A DNA stretch of 64,000 nt from Mycobacterium pseudokansasii (GCF_900566075.1 NZ_UPHU01000001.1:5518325-5582324); one strand, 5' to 3'. Positions 45,131-56,900 are shown, numbered from the stretch's first letter. Notes: generated from the sequence alone by a model not told the origin. Numbers and translations: made by a program.

Positions 45131-46344
45131 CCGTTCATACCGGCAAGTCCGGCGTGGTCCTGGATCCTTACGACTACGACTTCCACGAGGACCCGTACCC
45201 GTACTACCGGCGGCTGCGTGACGAGGCCCCGCTGTACCACAACGCAGAACTCGGCTTCTGGGCGTTGTCGCGGCACCGGGACGTGCATCAGGGTTTCCGC
45301 AACAGCACCACGCTGTCCAACCGCGACGGCGTATCGCTGGATCCGGTGTCCCGCGGCCCGCATGCCGCCAAGACGATGTCGTTTCTGGCGATGGACGACC
45401 CCGCGCATCTGCGGTTGCGCACGCTGGTGTCAAAGGGATTCACGCCGCGGCGGATTCGGGAATTGGAGCCGCGGGTGACCGAGTTGGCCGTGCAACATCT
45501 GGACACCGTGCTGGACAAAGCCGATTCCGGAACCGTCGACTACGTCGCCGAATTCGCCGGCAAGCTGCCGATGGATGTGATCTCCGAGCTGATGGGGGTG
45601 CCGGTCGCCGATCGCGACCGAATCAGGGCCATGGCCGACGGCGTCATGCACCGCGAGGACGGCGTGACCGACGTGCCGGCTTCGGCGATCGAGGCGTCGA
45701 TCAACTTGATCCTTTATTACCAGCAGATGATCGCCGAGCGTCGCGCGACACCGGCCGACGACCTGACCTCGGCGCTGCTCGCCGCCGAGATCGACGGCGA
45801 CCGGCTCACCGACGAGGAAATCCTCGGGTTCATGTTCCTGATGGTGATCGCCGGCAACGAGACGACCACCAAACTCCTTGCCAATGCCGCATATTGGGGC
45901 CACAGGAACCCCGACCAGCTGGCGCCGGTCTACGCGGACCTGTCGCGCGTGCCGCTGTGGGTCGAGGAAACCCTGCGCTACGACACGTCCAGCCAGATCC
46001 TGGCCCGCACCGTCGTGGGCGAGCTCACGCTCTACGACACCAGGATTCCCGAGGGCGACGTCGTGTTACTGCTGCCCGGGTCGGCGCATCGCGACGAACG
46101 GGTGTTCGACCGGCCCGACGAGTATCTGATCGGCCGGGAAATCGGGTCCAGGCTACTGAGTTTCGGCAGCGGAGCGCACTTCTGTCTGGGGGCACATCTG
46201 GCCAGGATGGAGGCCCGGGTGGCACTCACCGAGCTGTTCAAACGGATCCGCGGATACGAAGTCGACGAGGCCAATGCCGTGCGCGTCCACTCCAGCAATG
46301 TCCGCGGGTTCGCCGCGCTGCCCATAGCCGTGGAGGTCCGCTGA
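45127..46344 (+). CDS. cyp123: Cytochrome P450 123
   Basis: A 405-residue P450 (402 in M. tuberculosis). I-helix GFMFLMVIAGNETTTKLLAN, K-helix ExxR in WVEETLRYD, and haem loop LLSFGSGAHFCLGAHLARME are all present. It is first in the enzyme run that leads through an SDR to cyp51 and a ferredoxin, so it probably draws electrons from that ferredoxin. Its substrate is unknown; a sterol or fatty acid is plausible from the neighbours. Confidence 0.94.
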   Translation: MTVHTGKSGVVLDPYDYDFHEDPYPYYRRLRDEAPLYHNAELGFWALSRHRDVHQGFRNSTTLSNRDGVSLDPVSRGPHAAKTMSFLAMDDPAHLRLRTLVSKGFTPRRIRELEPRVTELAVQHLDTVLDKADSGTVDYVAEFAGKLPMDVISELMGVPVADRDRIRAMADGVMHREDGVTDVPASAIEASINLILYYQQMIAERRATPADDLTSALLAAEIDGDRLTDEEILGFMFLMVIAGNETTTKLLANAAYWGHRNPDQLAPVYADLSRVPLWVEETLRYDTSSQILARTVVGELTLYDTRIPEGDVVLLLPGSAHRDERVFDRPDEYLIGREIGSRLLSFGSGAHFCLGAHLARMEARVALTELFKRIRGYEVDEANAVRVHSSNVRGFAALPIAVEVR

Positions 46345-47183
46345 ATGCCACGCTTTCCACCACACCCGGACCGCAGGCCGGCGATTGTTGCCGGCGCGTC
46401 CTCGGGCATCGGCGCGGCCACCGCGATAGAGCTTGCCGCCCATGGGTTTCCGGTTGCGCTGGGTGCGCGGCGCGTGGACAAATGCCAGGAGATCGCCGAG
46501 AAGATCCAAGCCGACGGGGGCGAGGCGGTGGCGCTGCCCCTCGACGTCACCGATCCCGACTCGGTCACGGGCTTCGTGTGCCACGCGACCGAACAACTCG
46601 GCGACATCGAGGTTCTGGTCGCCGGTGCCGGCGACACCTACTTCGGCAGACTCCACGAAACCGACACCGAGACCTTCGAGTCGCAGGTCCAGATTCACCT
46701 GATCGGGGCCAACCGGCTGGCCACGGCGGTGCTGCCGGGCATGCTGGAACGCCAGCGCGGTGACTTGATCTTCGTCGGCTCCGATGTGGCGTTGCGCCAG
46801 CGTCCGCACATGGGCGCCTACGGGGCGGCCAAGGCCGGGCTGGTGGCGATGGTGACCAACCTGCAGATGGAGCTCGAGGGCACCGGGGTGCGCGCGTCGA
46901 TCGTGCACCCGGGCCCGACGAAGACCGGGATGGGCTGGAGCCTGCCCGTCGAGTCGATCGGACCGGCCCTGCAGGACTGGGCCAAATGGGGTCAGGCGCG
47001 GCACAACTACTTCCTGCGGGCATCCGATATCGCCCGGGCCATCACGTTCGTCGCGGAGACACCCCGGGGCGGCTTTGTGGTGAACATGGAGCTGCAGCCC
47101 GAAGCGCCGCTGGCCGACGCCACAGACCGGCACCAGCTCAGGGTCGATGAAAAAGCGTTCGTCGACGAGGGAAAGCTCGATTC

Positions 47184-47187
<4 letters not shown>
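46345..47187 (+). CDS. Short-chain dehydrogenase, Rv0765c-like
   Basis: A 280-residue SDR: AIVAGASSGIGAATAIELAA, LVAGAGDTYFGRLHETDTET (AGAG in place of NNAG), and MGAYGAAKAGLVAMVTNLQM with the Tyr-x3-Lys. It begins directly after the cyp123 stop (TGAATG) and ends overlapping the cyp51 start (ATGA). Its place between two P450 genes suggests it oxidises or reduces an alcohol or ketone made by them. Confidence 0.9.
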
Positions 47188-48742
<1,555 letters not shown>

Positions 48743-48752
48743 GAGAAGGCTG

Positions 48753-49304
48753 ATGACGATGGTGTCTTTCGAACGTGCCGAACTCGACGAGTGGGTGCAG
48801 TCCTGGCTGCAGGCCAACAAGGACTGCGAACAGGCGGGCGACTGGACACCGCTGGCCGACTTCTACGCTGCCGATGCCACCTACGGCTGGAATATCGGAC
48901 CCAAGGAAGACGTGATGTGCGTCGGGATCGACGAGATCCGCGATATCGCGCTCGGCCTGGAGATGCAGGGACTGCAGGATTGGCAGTATCCCTACCAGAA
49001 GGTCGTCATCGACGACCGCCAGGGGGAGATCGTCGGCTTCTGGAAGCAGGTCGTCGTCGACGCCGACGGCGGCCGGCAGGAGATCTACGGCATCGGCGGC
49101 AGCTGGTTTCGGCTCAACGCGGACAAGCTCATCGAGTGGCAGCGCGATTTCTTCGACTTCGGGCACGTCTCCGCGCTCTATCTGCAGTTGATGAAGAACG
49201 GGAAGCTGTCGGAGGGTATGCGCAAACGGATCGAACGGGGCATCTCGGGCGAGAAGTTGCCTGGCTATTACCCGCTGGGCCAAGCCCCGGTACCGCTGTG
49301 GTGA
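48753..49304 (+). CDS. SnoaL/NTF2-like protein, Rv0762c-like
   Basis: A 183-residue protein starting MTMVSFERAELDEWVQSWLQ, with an NTF2-like cone fold suggested by LADFYAADATYGWNIGPKED, VVIDDRQGEIVGFWKQVVVD and IGGSWFRLNADKLIEWQRDF. Such folds serve as cyclases, isomerases or binding proteins for hydrophobic compounds. It follows the ferredoxin after 10 bases; length agrees with Rv0762c (181). Function unknown; a lipid or sterol ligand is inferred from context. Confidence 0.8.
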   Translation: MTMVSFERAELDEWVQSWLQANKDCEQAGDWTPLADFYAADATYGWNIGPKEDVMCVGIDEIRDIALGLEMQGLQDWQYPYQKVVIDDRQGEIVGFWKQVVVDADGGRQEIYGIGGSWFRLNADKLIEWQRDFFDFGHVSALYLQLMKNGKLSEGMRKRIERGISGEKLPGYYPLGQAPVPLW

Positions 49305-49445
49305 GCCGCCCGCCGTGACCCAACCAAGCATTTGTTTTGTTACGCGCGCTATGCTGGCGCCGCAGGGGGTGCCCTGTGGTACTCGTCACCACCCTTGCTC
49401 GGCACGATGGGCCGGGCAGTCTCAATTCAATGGCGAAATGGGGTC

Positions 49446-50582
49446 ATGTCTACCGTGAAGACAAAAGGCGCTCTGATCTGGGAGTTCAACCAACCATGGT
49501 CGGTCGAGGAGATCGAAATCGGTGACCCCGTCAAGGACGAGGTCAAGATCCAGATGGAAGCGGCGGGCATGTGCCGCTCCGACAACCACCTGGTCACCGG
49601 TGGTATTCCGATGGCGGGTTTCCCGGTGCTGGGCGGACACGAGGGCGCCGGAATCGTCACCGAAGTCGGACCGGGCGTGGACGACATCGCCCCGGGTGAC
49701 CACGTGGTGCTGTCGTTCATCCCATCGTGCGGAAAATGCCCCACCTGTCAGGCCGGCCTGCGCAATCTTTGCGATCTGGGAGCCGGGCTGCTGGCCGGCG
49801 CAGCGGTGAGCGACGGCACCTTCCGCATCCAGGCCCGCGGCCAAAACGTCTACCCGATGACGCTGCTGGGGACGTTCTCGCCGTACATGGTGGTGCATCG
49901 CAGTTCGGTGGTGAAGATCGACCCGTCGATCCCGTTCGAGGTCGCCTGTCTGGTCGGCTGCGGCGTCACCACCGGCTACGGGTCGGCGGTGCGCACCGCC
50001 GACATCCGCCCCGGTGACGACGTCGCCATCGTCGGTCTCGGCGGCGTCGGGATGGCCGCGCTGCAGGGCGCGGTGGCCGCCGGCGCGCGCTACATCTTCG
50101 CCGTCGAGCCGGTGGAGTGGAAGCGCGACCAGGCGCTGAAGTTCGGCGCCACCCACGTCTATCCCGACATGAATGCCGCGCTGCTGGGCATCGCCGAGGT
50201 CACCTACGGTCTGATGGCCAAGAAGGCGATCATCACCGTCGGCGAACTGCAAGGCGCAGACATCGACAGCTACCTGACCATCACCGCCAAGGGCGGCACC
50301 TGCGTCCTCACCGCGATCGGCAGCCTGCTGGACACCAATGTGACGCTGAACCTGGCGATGTTGACCTTGATGCAGAAGAACCTGCAGGGCACCATCTTCG
50401 GCGGCGGCAACCCGCAGTACGACATCCCGCAGCTGTTGTCGATGTATCGGGCCGGGAAGCTGAACCTGGACGACATGATCACCCGTCAGTACCGGCTGGA
50501 GCAGATCAACGACGGCTACCAGGACATGTTGGACGGCAAGAACATTCGCGGTGTCATCCGATTCACGGACGCCGATCGATGA
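49446..50582 (+). CDS. adhB: Zinc-dependent alcohol dehydrogenase
   Basis: A 378-residue class III-like alcohol dehydrogenase. Catalytic zinc ligands are in GMCRSDNHLVTGG and LGGHEGAGIV. The structural zinc Cys cluster is CGKCPTCQAGLRNLC. The cofactor loop is VAIVGLGGVGMAALQGAVAA. It oxidises alcohols or reduces aldehydes with NAD, perhaps with mycothiol or factor dependence as in relatives. The ATG at 49446 is used; a GTG 9 bases later would give the M. tuberculosis length of 375. The 141-base gap upstream may hold a second promoter. Confidence 0.93.
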   Translation: MSTVKTKGALIWEFNQPWSVEEIEIGDPVKDEVKIQMEAAGMCRSDNHLVTGGIPMAGFPVLGGHEGAGIVTEVGPGVDDIAPGDHVVLSFIPSCGKCPTCQAGLRNLCDLGAGLLAGAAVSDGTFRIQARGQNVYPMTLLGTFSPYMVVHRSSVVKIDPSIPFEVACLVGCGVTTGYGSAVRTADIRPGDDVAIVGLGGVGMAALQGAVAAGARYIFAVEPVEWKRDQALKFGATHVYPDMNAALLGIAEVTYGLMAKKAIITVGELQGADIDSYLTITAKGGTCVLTAIGSLLDTNVTLNLAMLTLMQKNLQGTIFGGGNPQYDIPQLLSMYRAGKLNLDDMITRQYRLEQINDGYQDMLDGKNIRGVIRFTDADR

Positions 50583-50998
50583 CCCAGACGGCCCAATCTC
50601 CGGCGCTGACGGCGTCACAGTCGTCGTGGCGCTGCGTGCAAGCCCACGATCGGCAGGGTTGGCTCGCCTTGATGGCCGATGACGCGGTGATCGAAGACCC
50701 GATCGGCAAGTCCGTCACGAATCCGGACGGCACCGGGGTGCGCGGCAAAGACGGCATAGCCGCTTTCTACGACACCAACATCGCGGCCAATCAGTTGACG
50801 GTCACCTGCGAGGAGACGTTCCCGTCGAGTTCGCCCAACGAGATCGCCCATATCCTGGTGTTGCGCAGCAGGTTTCCGGGCGGCTTCACCAGCGAGGTCC
50901 GTGGTGTTTTCACCTATCGTGTCAACGACGAAGGGCTGATCACCAACATGCGCGGCTACTGGAACCTCGACATGATGACGTTCGGCAAAGAGGAATAG
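50579..50998 (+). CDS. Ketosteroid isomerase-like protein, Rv0760c-like
   Basis: A 139-residue NTF2-fold protein, the same length as Rv0760c, whose crystal structure resembles delta-5-3-ketosteroid isomerase. It has the core LALMADDAVIEDPIGKSV, then AAFYDTNIAANQLTVTCEET, SSPNEIAHILVLRSRFPGGF and GVFTYRVNDEGLITNMRGYW. It overlaps the adhB stop (ATGA), so both are coupled. A role in isomerising or binding steroid-like products of the P450 cluster is plausible but not shown. Confidence 0.88.
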   Translation: MTQTAQSPALTASQSSWRCVQAHDRQGWLALMADDAVIEDPIGKSVTNPDGTGVRGKDGIAAFYDTNIAANQLTVTCEETFPSSSPNEIAHILVLRSRFPGGFTSEVRGVFTYRVNDEGLITNMRGYWNLDMMTFGKEE

Positions 50999-51003
50999 GC
51001 GTA

Positions 51004-52458
51004 TCAGCCGATCCGGCCGATTCCGGTGATGTTGCCTTGCATGATCTTGTTACCCATCAACACCATGGAGGCGGTTTGAATCGGGTCGCTGAGGATTGTA
51101 GCCGACTTCGGTTGCTGCAGAAGCACTCTCCCGTTGTCAGGGTCGATGACGGCGAACGCGAAAACATCCAGTGGTGTGGTGTTGTCGAATCCGATCCGGG
51201 TGATGGTGTAGATCAGGCTGTCGGCGGTGGATAGATGCGGCAATGCGGCGCTGCGAGTTCGGCTGTCCCACACCGTCCGACATCCGGTGGGCTCGACGTC
51301 CACCCTGGTCATCCCGCCGACGAACGGCGCTGTCGGCGGGACTGCCGGACCGGCGCCCGCCGGAACCGCCGGATAGGGGTAGCCGTAGGTGCTGGCGATG
51401 AACATCGAATTCCCGACACCGATGGGAGAGTTCTCGCTGCCCGGGCCTCCTTGAGTCAGCACCGGTTGCTCGCACAACAGCGTGCCGGTTCCGGATTGGT
51501 AGACCAGCGCATGGACCAGCGGATCGGCGTTGTCGACGATGGTCAGGTAGTCGGCGCCGGTTGGGCCGAAATACGTTGGGGTGGAACCGGTTCCCCAGCT
51601 CAGCTGTCCGGGTTTGCGGGCCGCTCCGCGGTCGTACGCTTGGCGCCACAGGATCTGCGGGTTGCCCATCCCGTCCAGGTTGAGTTCATAGAGAGCGAAC
51701 GTGGTGGCGACCGCGACGCGGTTGGTCGGGGCCGCGGAGATGCTGTTCGCTACTTGCTCGCCGGCGGGTAATTGCACGCTGGCGACGCCCCCGCCTGTTT
51801 TTGCGACCCCCACCACGCCGGTGCCGGTGGCAAACCAGACGTTGCCGAGGTAATCGGGGACTAGACCGACGGATTGGTCTCCTGGCGGAATTGCGCTGGA
51901 CACGTCGGTGGACTCGGTGACAGTTAGCTGCCAGCAGCCCCTGGCGTCCTTGACATGTGCGATGCGTAGTAGGTGGTTGGTGCCGTCGATCATCACCAGC
52001 TGGTTGTTGTTGTCCAGGTACGCATAGACGCCACCGAGCAGGCCGCCCTTGGCGACGTCCAGGCTGGCCAGCGGAATGACCCGCGGCACAATCCCGTTGG
52101 GATCGATCAGGTGAACTACCGGGGCCTGGGTGATATCGGACGTGCACAGGGCCAGCACCAGGCCGTCGGTTCCCTGGGTGATGGTCGGGCACGCGGCCAC
52201 CAGCGGGTACGCCAAGATCGCCGCCGGCCGGGCGCCGGGTCCGGGTAGCGGTCCCGCGTCGGCCGACGCGGCGTCGTTGTGCATGGACGCCAACCCGTTC
52301 GGCGCCATGAACGGATTCGGCGGCGCCAGCGGGCCGAACACGGCGGCCGCCCGCGCCGCACCGGGAAACGTTGACGAAATAACCGCGGGCACAACGGAAA
52401 TAACGCACGCGGCCAGGAATGCCGTAGGAACGGCCAACATTGCCGCGGGAAACCGCAC
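51004..52458 (-). CDS. Exported protein with a beta-propeller-like repeat pattern, unknown function
   Basis: A 484-residue protein. The N-terminus is a signal peptide (MLAVPTAFLAACVISVVPAV), then a Pro/Ala-rich linker. The mature part has repeated strand-rich units (GGLLGGVYAYLDNNNQLVMI, YLGNVWFATGTGVVGVAK, PDNGRVLLQQPKSATILSDP), as in secreted propeller proteins. Few Cys residues occur in pairs that could form disulfides. GTG 52458 (or TTG 52461) follows GGAGGGG. It is convergent with the KSI-like gene and divergent from the PE-PPE hydrolase, in a segment I do not recall between Rv0760c and Rv0759c of H37Rv. Confidence 0.7.
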   Translation of the reverse strand: MRFPAAMLAVPTAFLAACVISVVPAVISSTFPGAARAAAVFGPLAPPNPFMAPNGLASMHNDAASADAGPLPGPGARPAAILAYPLVAACPTITQGTDGLVLALCTSDITQAPVVHLIDPNGIVPRVIPLASLDVAKGGLLGGVYAYLDNNNQLVMIDGTNHLLRIAHVKDARGCWQLTVTESTDVSSAIPPGDQSVGLVPDYLGNVWFATGTGVVGVAKTGGGVASVQLPAGEQVANSISAAPTNRVAVATTFALYELNLDGMGNPQILWRQAYDRGAARKPGQLSWGTGSTPTYFGPTGADYLTIVDNADPLVHALVYQSGTGTLLCEQPVLTQGGPGSENSPIGVGNSMFIASTYGYPYPAVPAGAGPAVPPTAPFVGGMTRVDVEPTGCRTVWDSRTRSAALPHLSTADSLIYTITRIGFDNTTPLDVFAFAVIDPDNGRVLLQQPKSATILSDPIQTASMVLMGNKIMQGNITGIGRIG

Positions 52459-52813
52459 CAAGGTCCCCTCCCGTGCATTGGGTTACCGAGGATTCTGGCG
52501 ATCGCGGACGACGACACGGCAACAGTCCGCTAACGATTTCGATTCGAGATTGGATCCCCTCGGGGCCCACCTCGACCGCGGCCAACTCCGCACCACCACC
52601 ACGCACCACCACCACGCACCGCCCCGAAGAACTGCTCCACCACGACGAAGACGAACCGTAACCAGGTCGCCTGACAGAAAGCCGTCGACACCCCAGGCCC
52701 ACGAAAAGCCCCGCCTAGGGGGCGAGCGGCGAGTACCCTCACAGCCACCGATCGCGCTGGAGGCAAACACGGCGTTGATGTCCGCCCCGTGTGCGCCCCG
52801 CCAGGAGGCAGCA
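52459..52813. other. Divergent intergenic region between exported protein and PE-PPE hydrolase
   Basis: 355 bases with the ribosome sites of both genes at the ends: GGAGGGG on the minus strand near 52466, and AGGAGG at 52803-52808. A short CACCACCACCACG tandem tract lies at about 52595-52620. The plus frame is open throughout but shows no protein-like pattern, so I treat it as promoter region. Confidence 0.45.
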
Positions 52814-54202
52814 GTGTCGTATGTCGTGGCGACTCCTGAATTGCTGGTCACTGCTGCCGGCGATGTGGCCGACATCGGGTCGGCGGTCAACGCGGCGAAC
52901 GCGGCAGCAGCCAACTCCACCACGTCGTTGCTGGCCGCGGCCGCCGACGAGGTCTCTACCCGCATTGCGGCGTTGTTCGGCGCACACGGCCTGGAATGCC
53001 AGGCGGCCATCGCACAAGCGGCGCAGCTGCATGAGCGGTTCGTGCGCACCATGGCCGCAACCGCGAGCTCGTATGCGACCACCGAGATCGCCAACGCCGA
53101 GGGAACTCTGCGGAACGCGGTCAACGCGTCGGCCCAGGCACTGTTGGGTCGCCAGCCGCTCGGCAACGCCGGTACCGCGCTGGCTGTGGGTGGCGCTGCC
53201 GGTCTTGCCCCGATTGCCACCCCGGCGGCCGGCACGAGGATCACGATCCCCGGCGCAGGGCCGCTGTACTACCCGAACTTCATCACCACGCTGCCCTATC
53301 TCGGGCAGGTACTGCTTCAGGGCGGTGTCCCGGGGCCAAGTTCGGTATCGATCCTGCAGGGGTACGACTTACTCAACCATGCCATCGGGCAGAACTGGTT
53401 CCCCGGCACTACCGCTCAACTTGTCAACTACCCGGCCAGCATTGGCATCCTCAGCGGTAGCCTGGCCGCTCCCGGCACCAACGACGCCGTCGCCATGGGA
53501 CAGCGAGCGCTCAATGACCAGATCATGAATGCGTTTGGCAACGGTAACGGCTCACCGGTGCGCATTGCCGGGCTGTCGGAGGGAACCATCGTCGTCAACC
53601 GCGAATTGGCTTATCTGGCAGCGAACCCGAGCGCTCCGCCGCCTCATGCTCTGCAGTTCGCCATGTTCTCCAGCCCCGAGCTCGGCCTGGCGAACATCTA
53701 TCTACCGAATGGACTGACCGTGCCGTTGATCGACTACACGGTGCAGGGCCTACCGAACACCCAGTACGACGTCAGCGTGGTGTACGGCCAGTACGACTTC
53801 TGGGGCAATCCGCCGGACCGACCCTGGAATCTGCCGGCAGCGCTGAATTCGCTGTTCGGGGCGGCCTACTTCCACAACACGGCATCACTGGCCTCGCTGT
53901 CGGACGCGGTGCAGGTGTCCAGTGCGACCACCTCCTTGGGAGGCACCGTTACCACGTACATGATCCCCTCGTCGACGCTGCCAATGTTGTTGCCGCTCAC
54001 GGAGATCGGTGTTCCACAACCAATCGTCGACAACCTCAACTCGGTTCTGCAGCCGATTGTCAACGACGGCTACTCGTCTCTGACACCTAACGCCGGGCCG
54101 TACTTCTCACACGGGTCAGTTGTCGGCCTGCCGACCGCCGCGGATGTGGTGGGCTCCGTAGCGCGTGGGCTTTTCGGGTTCGCGCCCAACCTCTTCGGGT
54201 GA
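52814..54202 (+). CDS. PE protein with C-terminal PE-PPE alpha/beta-hydrolase domain
   Basis: A 462-residue protein. Residues 1-95 are a PE domain (VSYVVATPELLVTAAGDVAD, then AALFGAHGLECQAAIAQAA and the YATTE-type secretion motif at 87-91). Residues 150-400 are a PE-PPE serine hydrolase with nucleophile Ser255 in RIAGLSEGTIVVNRELAYLA. It should be secreted by a type VII (ESX) system and act on lipids or esters in the envelope or outside. GTG 52814 has AGGAGG 5 bases upstream, which decides the start although the frame is open to 52130. Confidence 0.85.
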   Translation: MSYVVATPELLVTAAGDVADIGSAVNAANAAAANSTTSLLAAAADEVSTRIAALFGAHGLECQAAIAQAAQLHERFVRTMAATASSYATTEIANAEGTLRNAVNASAQALLGRQPLGNAGTALAVGGAAGLAPIATPAAGTRITIPGAGPLYYPNFITTLPYLGQVLLQGGVPGPSSVSILQGYDLLNHAIGQNWFPGTTAQLVNYPASIGILSGSLAAPGTNDAVAMGQRALNDQIMNAFGNGNGSPVRIAGLSEGTIVVNRELAYLAANPSAPPPHALQFAMFSSPELGLANIYLPNGLTVPLIDYTVQGLPNTQYDVSVVYGQYDFWGNPPDRPWNLPAALNSLFGAAYFHNTASLASLSDAVQVSSATTSLGGTVTTYMIPSSTLPMLLPLTEIGVPQPIVDNLNSVLQPIVNDGYSSLTPNAGPYFSHGSVVGLPTAADVVGSVARGLFGFAPNLFG

Positions 54203-54238
54203 CACCGGGCCGCCGATGCGCCCACCTATGCTTGACGA

Positions 54239-54643
54239 ATGGCGTCGATCTTCACCAAGATCATCAACCGCGAACTACCTGGCCGTTTCGTCTACGAGGA
54301 CGACGACGTCGTCGCGTTCCTGACGATCGAACCGATGACCCAAGGCCACACACTGGTGGTGCCCCGCGCCGAGATCGACCAGTGGCAGGACGTGGACAGC
54401 GCGGTGTTCGCCCGCGTTATGCGGGTCAGTCAGCTGATCGGCAAGGCCGTCTGCAAGGCGTTCCACGCCGAACGGGCCGGCGTGATCATCGCCGGACTCG
54501 AGGTTCCGCATCTGCACATCCACGTGTTCCCCACCCGCAGCCTGCGTGACTTCGGCTTCGCCAACGTCGACCGCAACCCGTCGCCGGAATCGCTCGACCA
54601 AGCGCAGGCCAAGATCAAGGCGGCACTGGCTCAACTGACCTGA
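54239..54643 (+). CDS. HIT-family nucleotide hydrolase/transferase, Rv0759c-like
   Basis: A 134-residue histidine-triad protein: [20 protein letters not shown], then [12 protein letters not shown] and the triad HLHIHV (His91, His93, His95). It hydrolyses adenosine phosphoramidates or similar nucleotides. Rv0759c is listed as shorter (about 110). The last 13 bases overlap the 3' end of the convergent phoR gene. Confidence 0.9.
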   Translation: MASIFTKIINRELPGRFVYEDDDVVAFLTIEPMTQGHTLVVPRAEIDQWQDVDSAVFARVMRVSQLIGKAVCKAFHAERAGVIIAGLEVPHLHIHVFPTRSLRDFGFANVDRNPSPESLDQAQAKIKAALAQLT

Positions 54644-56064
54644 GCCGCGACCTTGCTGACCCGCGGCAGGGTGACGCGAAAACAGCACCCCTCCCCCGGC
54701 GCGGTCGTCACGCCGACGGCACCGCCGTGAGCTCTGACCAAGGAGTCGACAATCGACAGTCCCAGGCCGGTGCCGCCGCTGGCTCGTGCCCGCGACGAGT
54801 CGGTGCGGTAGAAGCGTTCGAACACCCGCGACGCGTCCTCCTGGCTCATGCCCGGCCCCTGGTCGGCAACCTCGAGCACCGCATCGGCACCCTCGGTGCC
54901 GACGCGTACGGTGATGTCGGCGCTTGCCGGGGTGTGCTGCAACGCATTCGCGACGAGGTTGCTCAGCACCTGGCGCAGCCGGGCGTCGTCGCCGAGTACC
55001 TCGGGAGTGCCGGGGCCTTCCAGGAATTCCAGGGTGATCGTGCGCTCGGGGTCGATCGCCTGCGCGTCGTGCACCGCGTCGCTGGCCAGCGCCAGCAAGT
55101 CCACCTGGTGATGTTCCAGCGGCCGCTGGACGTCCAGGCGGGCCAACATCAGCAGGTCGTCCACCAGCAGGCCCATCCTGCTGGCTTCGCTCTCGATCCG
55201 AGACAGCAGCATGGAGACGTCGCGGGCGGCACCCTGGCGGTACAGCTCGGCGAAGCCGCGAATCGTGGTCAGCGGCGTGCGTAGTTCGTGGCTGGCGTCG
55301 GTGATGAATCGGCGCATCCGATCCTCGGACCCGCGGGCCTTCTCGGCAGAAGATTCGGAGTCCGCTACCGCCTGTTGGATCTGGGACAGCATCCCGTTGA
55401 GCGCCAGCGAAAGTCGGCCCACCTCGGTGCGGGGATCGCGCTCGGGGACACGGCGATCCAGCTGTCCGGAGGCGATCGCTGCGGCGGTCTGTTCCACTTC
55501 GGCCAGCGGCCGCAGGCTACGGCGCACCACCGCATAGCCGGCTATACCGACGACAACCAGTACGGCAGCCCCGATGCCGATCTGCAACCAGACCAGTGAT
55601 CGAACCGTGTGCTGGACGTCGGACAGATCGATGGCCACCGTGGTCAGGCCGCCATGGGTGCCGTGCACCGAGACCGCGCGCCATTCGATGTCCGAGCCGT
55701 TCACCGAATGCAGGGTCGTCGGATCCGGGCCGACGTCGTTGCCGGGCGGCAACGCCGGCTCGGCATTGCGGTCGTTGATGGCCGTCACGGTGTGGCCGTC
55801 GGGACTGATGCCGCGCACGTAGAACTTCGACGGCGGCCGGGCGGGATCGGGCCCTTCCCCGTTGGACATCGAATGCTTCCACGGGGACTGCGCCCAGGTG
55901 CGCGAGGCGTCCAGCAGCGTCGAGTCGATCCGGCTGATCAGGCTGTGCCGCAGGATCGAGGTGACCGCCACGCCCGAAGCCAGCAGACCGCACAGCACCA
56001 GAACCAGGGTGGCCGCAACCAGGCTGACCCGCAGCGGTATTCCGCGTCGACGGTGCGTGGCCAT
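54631..56064 (-). CDS. phoR: Sensor histidine kinase of the PhoPR system
   Basis: A 477-residue kinase (485 in M. tuberculosis). Two membrane helices at about 10-34 and 160-180 enclose the extracellular sensor. HAMP follows ([20 protein letters not shown]). The phosphate-accepting His259 is in [20 protein letters not shown]. The ATP site has [19 protein letters not shown] and [14 protein letters not shown]. The sensor loop (residues 50-130) is the most divergent part, while the kinase core is nearly as in M. tuberculosis. It lies 31 bases downstream of phoP. Confidence 0.97.
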   Translation of the reverse strand: MATHRRRGIPLRVSLVAATLVLVLCGLLASGVAVTSILRHSLISRIDSTLLDASRTWAQSPWKHSMSNGEGPDPARPPSKFYVRGISPDGHTVTAINDRNAEPALPPGNDVGPDPTTLHSVNGSDIEWRAVSVHGTHGGLTTVAIDLSDVQHTVRSLVWLQIGIGAAVLVVVGIAGYAVVRRSLRPLAEVEQTAAAIASGQLDRRVPERDPRTEVGRLSLALNGMLSQIQQAVADSESSAEKARGSEDRMRRFITDASHELRTPLTTIRGFAELYRQGAARDVSMLLSRIESEASRMGLLVDDLLMLARLDVQRPLEHHQVDLLALASDAVHDAQAIDPERTITLEFLEGPGTPEVLGDDARLRQVLSNLVANALQHTPASADITVRVGTEGADAVLEVADQGPGMSQEDASRVFERFYRTDSSRARASGGTGLGLSIVDSLVRAHGGAVGVTTAPGEGCCFRVTLPRVSKVAAQVS

Positions 56065-56095
56065 ACTCCCTACCTAGCCGAGCAACGGAGCGCGC

Positions 56096-56827
56096 TCATC
56101 GCGGCTCCCGCAATACGTAGCCCACCCCGCGCAAGGTGTGCAGCAGCCGCTTCTCGCCGGTGTCGATCTTGCGGCGCAGGTACGAGACATAGGACTCGAC
56201 AACGTTGACGTCGCCGCCGAAGTCGTAGCGCCAGACGTGGTCGAGGATTTTCGGCTTGCTCAACACCGTGCCGGCGTTGATCACGAAGTAACGCAGCAAG
56301 GTGAACTCGGTGGGCGAAAGCGACACCGGCTGGCCGGCCTTCCACACCTCGTGTGTTTCCTCGTCGAGCTCGATATCGGCGAACGTCAGGCGGGAATTGC
56401 GCGGTTCGGCGCTGCCCTTGCCGGCGCGGCGCAGAATGACCCGCAGCCGGGCCACCACCTCCTCCAGGCTGAACGGCTTGGTCACATAGTCGTCGCCGCC
56501 CAGAGTCAGACCGGCGATCTTGTCCTGCAGGGAGTCTCGGGCGGTCAGGAACAACGCCGGGGCATCGATGCCGTCGGCCCGCAGCCGACGCAGCACCCCG
56601 AAGCCGTCCATGCCGGGCATCATCACGTCGAGGATCACCGCGTCCGGGCGGGCTTCCCTGGCCCGGTCCAACGCCTGGACTCCGTTGCTGGCCGTATGGA
56701 CCTCGAATCCCTGGAACTTCAGGCTCACCGAAAGCAGTTCGACAATGTTGGCCTCGTCGTCGACGACGAGGATGCGAGCTTCCGGTGTGCTGGCATCGCC
56801 CGGGTTCACTGCGGTCATGACAACCAT
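56096..56827 (-). CDS. phoP: Response regulator PhoP
   Basis: A 243-residue OmpR-type regulator. The receiver has the acidic pocket VVDDEANIVE and phospho-accepting Asp67 in AVILDVMMPGMDG, Thr in LFLTARDS and Lys in DDYVTKPF. The C-terminal winged helix includes LSPTEFTLLRYFVINAGTVL and VNVVESYVSYLRRKID. In M. tuberculosis it controls complex lipids and ESX-1-related virulence genes. ATG 56827 is preferred; 56818 is possible and a longer frame upstream is leader. Confidence 0.97.
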   Translation of the reverse strand: MVVMTAVNPGDASTPEARILVVDDEANIVELLSVSLKFQGFEVHTASNGVQALDRAREARPDAVILDVMMPGMDGFGVLRRLRADGIDAPALFLTARDSLQDKIAGLTLGGDDYVTKPFSLEEVVARLRVILRRAGKGSAEPRNSRLTFADIELDEETHEVWKAGQPVSLSPTEFTLLRYFVINAGTVLSKPKILDHVWRYDFGGDVNVVESYVSYLRRKIDTGEKRLLHTLRGVGYVLREPR

Positions 56828-56900
56828 TCCTGCAGCGCGTAGTTGAGTAGTAGCTTCACGTTCATTGAGTACTTCCTGAGAGCTCGTTGGCAGTCGACTG

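Noticed and set aside
52130..52813. Upstream extension of the PE-PPE hydrolase frame
   Set aside because: The frame is open by chance. The AGGAGG-GTG start at 52814 begins exactly at a PE domain, and the extension runs through the divergent promoter and signal peptide of the neighbour.
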